Assembly: GCF_035917975.1 (NCBI RefSeq)
Contig: NZ_CP109130.1
Span: 6,572,001 to 6,636,000, forward strand
Length of the DNA stretch: 64,000 nt
DNA from: Streptosporangium sp. NBC_01756
GTDB lineage: Bacteria > Actinomycetota > Actinomycetes > Streptosporangiales > Streptosporangiaceae
Direction of reading: 5' to 3'
Shown: positions 58,293 to 64,000 of the stretch, in pieces
Numbering within the stretch: the stretch's first letter is position 1
How the letters are laid out: each line of letters starts with the position of its first letter
The notes under the pieces: generated by a model
Database searches by the model: none
Seen by the model: the letters and a program-made list of their open reading frames with translations, nothing else
What the model was told of the DNA's origin: nothing
Translations under genes and position numbers: made by a program

Positions 58293-59162
58293 ATGTGCCG
58301 TCTGTTCGGACTGAGCAGTGCCCCGCAACGCACACATGCCACCTTCTGGCTGCTGGACGCGCCCGACAGCCTGAGCGACCAGAGCCGCCGTGATCCCGAC
58401 GGGACCGGCCTGGGCTACTTCGACGCCGACGGCACCCCGGAGGTGCACAAGGCCCCCATCGCCGCCTACCAGGACCGGCGCTTCGCCGAAGAGGCCAGGG
58501 ACGTGGAATCCGCCACCTTCCTGGCCCACGTCCGGTTCGCCTCCACCGGAGGCCTGGAGACCCGCAACACCCATCCCTTCCTGCAGGACGGGCGGCTCTT
58601 CGCCCACAACGGGGTGATCGAGGACATGGCCGGACTCGACGCGGAGCTGGGAGAAGACCGGTCGCTGGTCAAAGGGGACACCGACTCCGAGCGCTTCTTC
58701 GCCCTGATCACCCGCGAAACCAGGGCGCACGGCGGCGATGTCACCGCCGGCATCGAGCACGCCGCCCGCTGGATCGCCCGGAACCTGCCCGTCTACGCCC
58801 TCAACCTGGTCCTCACCACCCCGGAGGAGCTGTGGGCGCTGCGCTACCCCGACACTCACGAGCTGTACGTGCTCCAGCGTGCCGCCGGCGGCCACCACGG
58901 CGACCGGCACCTCGACCACAGCGGCAGCGCGGGCCGCATGCGTGTCCGCTCCCGCGAGCTGGCCGACGCTCCCGCGATCGTGGTCGCCAGCGAACGCATG
59001 GACGACAACCCCCACTGGCGCCTGATGGAGCCCGGCGAGCTGCTTCACATCGGACCGGATCTCAGCGCCGCGCACCAGGTCGTGCTGCCCGACGAGCCGG
59101 CACACCGGCTGAGCCTCACCGACCTGCGCCCCGAGGCCGCCGCCTCGCAGCGGGCAACCTGA
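58293..59162 (+). CDS. Class II glutamine amidotransferase (YafJ/EgtC-like)
   Basis: 289 residues. The N-terminal nucleophile Cys2 follows Met (MCRLFGLSS). The Ntn-hydrolase fold continues with DGTGLGYFD, FLAHVRFASTGGLETRNTHPF, FAHNGVIEDM and GDTDSERFFALI, which bind glutamine. Family members hydrolyse gamma-glutamyl amides; EgtC acts in ergothioneine synthesis, but none of the other egt genes is here. It is 116 bp downstream of gadB on the same strand, probably co-transcribed. Released glutamate could feed the decarboxylase; this is inference. Confidence 0.9.
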   Translation: MCRLFGLSSAPQRTHATFWLLDAPDSLSDQSRRDPDGTGLGYFDADGTPEVHKAPIAAYQDRRFAEEARDVESATFLAHVRFASTGGLETRNTHPFLQDGRLFAHNGVIEDMAGLDAELGEDRSLVKGDTDSERFFALITRETRAHGGDVTAGIEHAARWIARNLPVYALNLVLTTPEELWALRYPDTHELYVLQRAAGGHHGDRHLDHSGSAGRMRVRSRELADAPAIVVASERMDDNPHWRLMEPGELLHIGPDLSAAHQVVLPDEPAHRLSLTDLRPEAAASQRAT

Positions 59163-59299
59163 GAACGGGTTCACCTCCTCGTCCGGCATGCGAGGGGATG
59201 GCCGCGGTCTGCGGCATCGGGCGCGAGCGCTGATCGGCGGTCACCCCGCCGTTCGGCATAGGGATCCACCTTCCGGCCGCCGGACAGCCGGAGCGAAGG

Positions 59300-60343
59300 T
59301 CACTTCGTGGTCGCGGCCGGTTTCGCGCAGGAGGAGCGGATGACGAGCTGGGCGCCCACCCGGTAGGCCCGGCCGGCCCGGCCCCTCTGGTCCGGAGCCG
59401 TTGACCGGTCGGTCCGTTCGATCTGCTGTAGTAGGAGGTTCATGGCGAGATCCCCGAGCTCGCGGGCCCCGTTGTCGACGACGGTGATGGGAGGTTGCCA
59501 CCAGCGCAGCCAGGGGATGTCCTCGTAGCAGATCAGCGAGAGCTGCTCGGGGATGACGATGCCCGCGCCGACGAGGGTGGGCAGCATGCCGAACACGGCC
59601 TCGTGGTTCGCGGCGAACAGCGCCGTCATCTCCGGATTGCGGCGCAGCAGCCGCTCCGTCGCCTCGGCGCCGAAGGCGGAGTCGAACGGCCCGCGTTCGA
59701 CGAGCGACTCGTCGACCTGACGGCCGCGTTCCCTCAGCGCCTGCTCGTAGCCGGCGAAACGCTCCAGTCCGGAGTTGGCGCTCGGCAGGCCGCCGATGAA
59801 GCCGATCCGCTCGTGACCCAGGTCGAGCAGATGTGAGGTGGCCGCGTGTGCGCCCTCGCGGTCGGAGGCGAGCACCGACGGTGCGGCGCTCTCTGCGGCG
59901 GCGCGGATGACGTTGACGACCCCGATGCCCTCGGCGAGCAGCGCGTTGGCCATGGCCACGTTCCTGCCCGTTCCTATCATGATCAGCCCGTCCACCCCGT
60001 GCGCGGCGAGGGTCCGCAGGAAGGACTCCTCCCGTCGCGGGTCCGCGTCGGTGATGCAGAGCATCACCTGGTAGCCCTCGGCCGCGGCACGGCGCTGCAC
60101 GACCTCGGCGATGGTGTGGAAGGACGCGTTGATGAGGTTGTTCAGCACCAATCCCACGACGTGGGACTGCTTGGAACGCAGGGCGCTGGCCGCGCGGTTG
60201 AGGCGGTAGCCCATCCGGTCCGCTACCTCTTTCACCGCCACCCGGGTCTCCGAGGCGATCAGCGGTGAGCCGCTCAGTGCGCGGGAGGCCGTACTGCGCG
60301 ACACCCCGGCTGCGGCGGCGACGTCCTTCAGCGTGATCGCCAT
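59300..60343 (-). CDS. LacI-family transcriptional regulator
   Basis: 347 residues from ATG 60343 (AGAAGGAC 6 bp upstream). N-terminal HTH: TLKDVAAAAGVSRSTASRALSG, with the hinge helix NRAASALRSKQS (about 50-60). The periplasmic-binding-protein-like effector domain runs from VVGLVLNNLINASFHTIAEVV to the end, with VLASDREGAHAATSHLLDLGHERIGFIGG typical of the family. It is divergent from the DapA/oxidase operon and probably its repressor. The inducer may be an intermediate of that pathway. Confidence 0.92.
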   Translation of the reverse strand: MAITLKDVAAAAGVSRSTASRALSGSPLIASETRVAVKEVADRMGYRLNRAASALRSKQSHVVGLVLNNLINASFHTIAEVVQRRAAAEGYQVMLCITDADPRREESFLRTLAAHGVDGLIMIGTGRNVAMANALLAEGIGVVNVIRAAAESAAPSVLASDREGAHAATSHLLDLGHERIGFIGGLPSANSGLERFAGYEQALRERGRQVDESLVERGPFDSAFGAEATERLLRRNPEMTALFAANHEAVFGMLPTLVGAGIVIPEQLSLICYEDIPWLRWWQPPITVVDNGARELGDLAMNLLLQQIERTDRSTAPDQRGRAGRAYRVGAQLVIRSSCAKPAATTK

Positions 60344-60423
60344 CGTCCTTCTTTCTGGGATCGATCCCATTCAGAGGAGAATTTTGCCACAAGATCATAA
60401 AAACTTGGCGAGGTGGAGGGAAA

Positions 60424-60437
60424 TTAACCCAGGTTAA
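60424..60437. promoter_or_regulatory. Palindromic operator between lacI-type gene and the oxidase operon
   Basis: TTAACC-CA-GGTTAA, a perfect 6-2-6 inverted repeat, lies about midway (80 bp from the regulator start, 95 bp from the operon start). It is the best candidate for the LacI-family site. Binding is inferred. Confidence 0.58.
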
Positions 60438-60532
60438 AAACATATTTCAGCCTTGACCTGAACCTCCGGAGTGCTGCAACCTAATGCAAGCGATCCCAAA
60501 AAATGACTACAACATTGACCTCCGGGGGTTCC

Positions 60533-61483
60533 ATGAACCGCGACGACGTCACCTGGCACGGCTACTGGCCGGCCGCTCCCACCCCTTTCACCAGCGAAGG
60601 CGGGCTGGACGAGGACGCGTGGCGCGCGCTGCTCCGGCTCTACGCCGCCCAGGGAGTGCACGGAGTCCTGGTCAATGGGAGCACCGGTGAGTGGTTCAGC
60701 CAGAGCGCGGTCGAGCGCCGCCGGGTCGCGGAGATCGCGGTGTCCGAGCTCTCCGGCAGGATCCCTGTGATCATCGGTGTCACGGCCTACACCGCCGCCG
60801 AGGCGATCGAGTTCGCGCGGCACGCCGCCGAGGTGGGAGCGGACGGCGTGCTCGCCACGCCCCCGCCATACGTGCATCCGGGTGCTGAGGACATCCTCGC
60901 CTTCTACCGGCAGGTCAGCTCCGCGACGGACCTGCCGTTCATGGTCTACAACTGGCCGCGCGGCGTGGCCGTCGACATCTCCGCCCACCCCGGGCTGATG
61001 TCGAGGCTGGCCGACCTGGACAACGTGGTGGCCATCAAGGACAGCACCGGCGACTGGCTGCGGATGCTCGGCACGGTTGAGGAGGTCAGCGACCGGGTCC
61101 GAGTGTTCGGCAGCTTCCTGCACCGGCGAGGGCTCGCCGTACTGCTGGAACTGGGCGGGGACGGGAACATCGACGGCGGCGGCATCGGTGCTCCGTTCGC
61201 GGTCCCCTACTACGAGGCGGTCGCGGCCGCCGACCGCGAAGCGGCGCGCGGCTGGGTCGACCGGTACGCGGGGCTCTCCTCCCGGCTGATCAACCCCGAC
61301 TACAGCGGCGTGTACGGCACGCCCATCGCCCAGCTCAAGGCCGCCATGGCGATGATCGGCCAGCCGGGCGGGCACGTCCGCCCGCCGCTCCTGCCGATCA
61401 CCGACCCGGAGAAGCTCGCCGCGATCGGTGCGGTGCTGAAGGAGTCCGGCCTGGTCGGCGCCCTGGGGCAGGAGGGGCGATGA
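60533..61483 (+). CDS. DapA-family lyase/deaminase, first gene of the oxidase operon
   Basis: 316 residues from ATG 60533 (CCGGGGG 7 bp upstream); ATG 60503 is an alternative. TIM barrel with GYWPAAPTPFTSEGGLDED, GVHGVLVNGSTGEWFSQS, the Tyr in FMVYNWPRGVAV and the Schiff-base Lys in VVAIKDSTGDW near residue 165. The NGSTGEW and KDSTGDW patterns and the linkage to three oxidase subunits match 1-pyrroline-4-hydroxy-2-carboxylate deaminase (LhpC/HypD) of hydroxyproline catabolism. A 2-keto-sugar-acid dehydratase is an alternative. The next gene overlaps by 4 bp. Confidence 0.85.
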   Translation: MNRDDVTWHGYWPAAPTPFTSEGGLDEDAWRALLRLYAAQGVHGVLVNGSTGEWFSQSAVERRRVAEIAVSELSGRIPVIIGVTAYTAAEAIEFARHAAEVGADGVLATPPPYVHPGAEDILAFYRQVSSATDLPFMVYNWPRGVAVDISAHPGLMSRLADLDNVVAIKDSTGDWLRMLGTVEEVSDRVRVFGSFLHRRGLAVLLELGGDGNIDGGGIGAPFAVPYYEAVAAADREAARGWVDRYAGLSSRLINPDYSGVYGTPIAQLKAAMAMIGQPGGHVRPPLLPITDPEKLAAIGAVLKESGLVGALGQEGR

Positions 61484-61776
61484 CAACGGCGCGGGGCCGC
61501 ACCGCTCCTCGGACGCGGATCGTCGTCGACGGCAACTCCGTGCACGCCGTCGACGGCATCAGTCTCGCCGCCGTCCTCGTCGGCGAACGGCGGTGGAGCC
61601 TGCGGCGCAACCCGGTGGGCGACGACCCACGTGGCCCGTTCTGCGGGATGGGCGTGTGCTTCGAATGCGAGGTGACCGTGGACGGCCGTCCGGGGGTCCG
61701 CGCCTGCATCACCAAGATCTATGACGGCATGCGGGTCGAGACGGCCGTGGAGGAAGAGGCTCCGCATGACCGCTGA
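61480..61776 (+). CDS. (2Fe-2S) ferredoxin-like subunit of an amino-acid/hydroxyproline dehydrogenase
   Basis: 98 residues, ATGA overlap with the DapA-family gene. Plant-type ferredoxin fold with cluster ligands in GPFCGMGVCFECEVTVDG (C-x4-C-x2-C) and the fourth Cys in GVRACITKI. Such small subunits occur as HcnA of cyanide synthase, SoxX-like and opine/D-hydroxyproline dehydrogenase gamma subunits. They carry electrons between the FAD subunits encoded next. The stop overlaps the following gene by 11 bp. Confidence 0.9.
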   Translation: MTTARGRTAPRTRIVVDGNSVHAVDGISLAAVLVGERRWSLRRNPVGDDPRGPFCGMGVCFECEVTVDGRPGVRACITKIYDGMRVETAVEEEAPHDR

Positions 61777-63232
61777 GCGCAGCGCGGCCCTCCACGGTGA
61801 GGTCGTCGAGCGGGACGTCGTGATAGTCGGCGGCGGTCCGGCGGGGCTCAGCGCCGCCGCCAGGCTGGCCTCCGCGGGGCTGGCCGTGACGATCCTCGAC
61901 GAGCAGCCCGAACTAGGCGGGCAGTACTACCGGAGGCCCGCGCCCGCGGTGGCGGAGCAGTGGGGCGACCACCGGCCCGATGGTGGTCGGCTGATCGCTC
62001 GGGTGCGCGCGGCCGGTGCCGAGTGCCGTACCGGCCATCTGGTCTGGGGCGTGGACGACGACGGGCGCACGCTACTCGCCTCCGACGCCGCCGGGCATCC
62101 GGTGCGGTTGCGCGCCCGCCACCTGGTGCTGGCGACCGGCGCCTTCGAGCGGGTGTTTCCCTTCCCCGGCTGGCAGCTTCCCGGCGTGACCACTCCGGGC
62201 TTCGCCCAGCACCTGGCCGCCGGCGACCACACCACCATCGGGGAGCGGGTGGTCCTGGCGGGTTCCGGCCCGTTCCTGCTGCCGGTCGCCTGCTCGCTGA
62301 TCGAACTCGGCGTGACCGTGGTGGGAATCGCCGAGGCGGGCAGGCCGTACCGGCCGAGCCTACGGGCACTGGGCGCGCTCGGCCACCCCGCGCGCCTGCG
62401 CGAGCTGGCAGGCTACGTCGCGAGGCTGGCCCGTGCCCGGGTGCCCATCTGGCAGGAGACCGTCGTGCTCCGCGCCGACGGCCGCGACCGGGTCTCCTCG
62501 GTGACCCTCGCCGCCGCGGCCAGGCCTGCGCGTCCGGTCCGCACCGTCGAGGTGGACGCGCTCTGCGTCGGGTACGGCTTCCGTCCCCAGACCGACCTGG
62601 CCCGCATGCTGGGCTGCGCGGTGCGGGTCGACGTGGCGAGTGGAGACGCGGTCCCGGTGACCGACGCGGCGGGCCGCGCCTCCCGGGCGGATGTGTACGT
62701 GGTGGGCGAGGCCGCGGGAATCGGCGGCGTGCACGCGGCGAAGGCCAGAGGACTCGCCGCCGCGCACGACATCCTGACCCGTGAAGTCCGCGAGACCGTA
62801 CCGGTGGCCGAGGTCCGGCGGGTGGCGTCGGCCAGGCGCCGTCTGGCACGTTTCACCGCGCTGACCGACTCCCTCTACCCCGGCCCGGCGGCGCTGCTCG
62901 CCACGCTGGCGCCCGCGCTGCCCGCCGACACCATGGTCTGCCGGTGCGAGGCGGTCCGCGCGGAGGAGATCCGCGCCACCGCCGCGGGAAGTGCCGACGG
63001 CGATCTCAACGCGACCAAGGCCTGGAGCCGCGCGGGAATGGGTCCCTGCCAGGGCAGGGAGTGCGGGTTCGCGGTCGCCGGCCTCGTCCGGTCGGTCGCG
63101 CCCCGCCCCGGCGCGGGTGACGGCGAGTCCCGGGTGGAGGTCTTCCCCTCCCGGCTGCCGGTCCGCCCCATCCCCCTCGCCACGCTGCTGGAGCTGGCCG
63201 GACCCGACTCGCAGGAAGGCGACCGATCATGA
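61766..63232 (+). CDS. FAD/NAD(P)-binding subunit with BFD-like [2Fe-2S] domain (HcnB/OoxA-like)
   Basis: 488 residues from ATG 61766. FAD motif VVIVGGGPAGLSAAARLASAG and family-specific ILDEQPELGGQYYRR at the N-terminus. The second nucleotide site is VVLAGSGPFLLPVACSLIELG (about 160). The C-terminal BFD-like ferredoxin domain has MVCRCEAVRAEEIR and GMGPCQGRECG, supplying four Cys. This is the alpha-type subunit of opine, cyanide-synthase and D-hydroxyproline dehydrogenases. It overlaps both neighbours, so the subunits are made together. Confidence 0.92.
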   Translation: MTAERSAALHGEVVERDVVIVGGGPAGLSAAARLASAGLAVTILDEQPELGGQYYRRPAPAVAEQWGDHRPDGGRLIARVRAAGAECRTGHLVWGVDDDGRTLLASDAAGHPVRLRARHLVLATGAFERVFPFPGWQLPGVTTPGFAQHLAAGDHTTIGERVVLAGSGPFLLPVACSLIELGVTVVGIAEAGRPYRPSLRALGALGHPARLRELAGYVARLARARVPIWQETVVLRADGRDRVSSVTLAAAARPARPVRTVEVDALCVGYGFRPQTDLARMLGCAVRVDVASGDAVPVTDAAGRASRADVYVVGEAAGIGGVHAAKARGLAAAHDILTREVRETVPVAEVRRVASARRRLARFTALTDSLYPGPAALLATLAPALPADTMVCRCEAVRAEEIRATAAGSADGDLNATKAWSRAGMGPCQGRECGFAVAGLVRSVAPRPGAGDGESRVEVFPSRLPVRPIPLATLLELAGPDSQEGDRS

Positions 63233-64000
63233 CCACGCGGACTGCGGACGCGGTGATCGTGGGAGCCGGGGTGCTCGGTGCCTCGGTGGCCAGCCACCTG
63301 GCCCGCAGCGGCCACCGGGTGCTCGTGCTCGACCGCGGCGCGCCCGGCAGGGAGGGATCCGGCACCACTGCGGGCAACCTGCACATGCAGGCGGTGCACA
63401 CCAAGCGCCCCGGCCAGGCCGTGCCGCTGGACAGCGCGCGGTTCCTGCCGCTGCAGCGCGCCGCGAGCGACCGGTGGGAGACGCTGGAGGAGGAGCTGGA
63501 AACCTCGGTCGAGGTCCGCCGCACCGGCGGCTTCACCATCGCCGAGACCGATGAGCAGTGCCGGGAACTGCACGACAAGCACGGCTGGGAGGCCGCCGCC
63601 GGGATCCCCACCGAGATCCTCGACGGAGACGCCGCGCGAGCCGCGCTGCCCCTGCTCGGGCCGACCGTGGCCGCCGCCACCTGGTGCGACCTGGACGGTT
63701 ACGCCAACCCGCTGAAGGTCACCCCCGCCTACCTGGACTCGGCGGCCAGACACGGCGGCCGGACGCTGGCGTTCGCACCGGTCCGGCGGATCACCCGCAA
63801 CGGCGACGGCTGGCGGGTGGTCGCCGGGCACGGCGCCGCCGAGCGGGTCGTCGACACCCCCGTGGTGGTCGACGTCGCGGGGCCCTGGCTGGGAGAGATC
63901 GCGGCGATGGCCGGGATCACGCTGCGGATGACACCGGTGGCGATCCAGATGCACGCCACGGTGCGCTCGTCGGCCACGATGTCCCACCTGGTTCAGCACA
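63229..64000 (+). CDS. D-amino-acid-oxidase-type FAD subunit, 5' part only
   Basis: Partial: it runs off the right edge after about 257 residues. ATGA overlap with the preceding subunit gene. DAO-type FAD motif DAVIVGAGVLGASVASHLARSG, then DRGAPGREGSGTTAGNLHMQ (family 'G.S..N.G'), and a middle part with LPLLGPTVAAATWCDLDGYANPLKV. This is the catalytic (HcnC/OoxB/LhpB-like) subunit that oxidises the amino acid. The three subunits plus a DapA-family enzyme fit D-hydroxyproline oxidation. An epimerase and an aldehyde dehydrogenase would be expected beyond the window. Confidence 0.9.
   Translation, partial: MTTRTADAVIVGAGVLGASVASHLARSGHRVLVLDRGAPGREGSGTTAGNLHMQAVHTKRPGQAVPLDSARFLPLQRAASDRWETLEEELETSVEVRRTGGFTIAETDEQCRELHDKHGWEAAAGIPTEILDGDAARAALPLLGPTVAAATWCDLDGYANPLKVTPAYLDSAARHGGRTLAFAPVRRITRNGDGWRVVAGHGAAERVVDTPVVVDVAGPWLGEIAAMAGITLRMTPVAIQMHATVRSSATMSHLVQH

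Overview
The window is high-GC actinomycete chromosome. The evidence is strong G/C bias at third codon positions, many GTG starts, Tat and lipobox export signals, a Zur-type box, and a SAM-IV-type riboswitch. The housekeeping order glyS - ppdK - dgt - dnaG - sigma-70 and the saprophytic enzyme set suggest a Streptosporangium/Nonomuraea-like member of Streptosporangiales. That family placement is a guess from gene content and was not computed.

0-15.9 kb is mostly core genome. It holds the 5' part of a zinc-binding lipoprotein gene under a Zur-like box, a small membrane protein, glycyl-tRNA synthetase, a degraded septum-formation-like ORF, pyruvate phosphate dikinase behind tandem GntR/HutC-like operators, dGTPase, a degenerate M23 lipoprotein, primase, an HrdA-like sigma factor, a Tat-exported DyP peroxidase, a GH63-like glycosidase, a YtxH-like membrane protein and tRNA-Asn. 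16-17.4 kb is a stand-alone bacterial nitric oxide synthase oxygenase.

17.6-26.2 kb is a metabolic gene group: Gfo/Idh oxidoreductase, DapA-family aldolase, Tat-exported beta-propeller, two amidohydrolase-like proteins translationally coupled to a DegT aminotransferase, and a regulator with a GGDEF-like core plus a winged helix. Three near-identical palindromes (TTACGG-N6-CCGTAA) lie in this group, one just upstream of the regulator's own start. They define a probable local regulon whose substrate I cannot name. A broken DegT gene in the same group shows loss of part of it.

27.6-35.7 kb is an operon with a clear promoter and a SAM-IV riboswitch leader. It encodes a glutathionyl-hydroquinone-reductase-like protein, a large FAD/NAD(P)-binding protein and a complete Opp/Dpp-type ABC importer. 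The riboswitch implies that methionine/SAM shortage turns on uptake and processing of a sulfur compound. It is followed by an MFS exporter/MarR pair, galactokinase and tRNA-Met(CAT).

39.1-45.9 kb, directly after that tRNA, is a decayed accessory island. It has an IS5-like transposase stub, a methyltransferase, an intact IS21-family element with a 5-bp target duplication, a Nudix remnant, two GNAT acetyltransferases, an ASCH-domain protein and a truncated XRE regulator.

45.9-59.2 kb encodes secreted and accessory functions: multicopper oxidase, S8 protease, a ricin-lectin/pectate lyase with an operator inside its promoter spacer, MarR/SDR and Tat-SDR genes, a lipoprotein, a cold-shock-domain remnant, glutamate decarboxylase and a class II glutamine amidotransferase. 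59.3-64 kb holds a LacI regulator divergent from an operon of a DapA-family enzyme plus three oxidase subunits. That arrangement resembles the D-hydroxyproline dehydrogenase / pyrroline-hydroxycarboxylate deaminase route of hydroxyproline catabolism. The last gene runs off the window.
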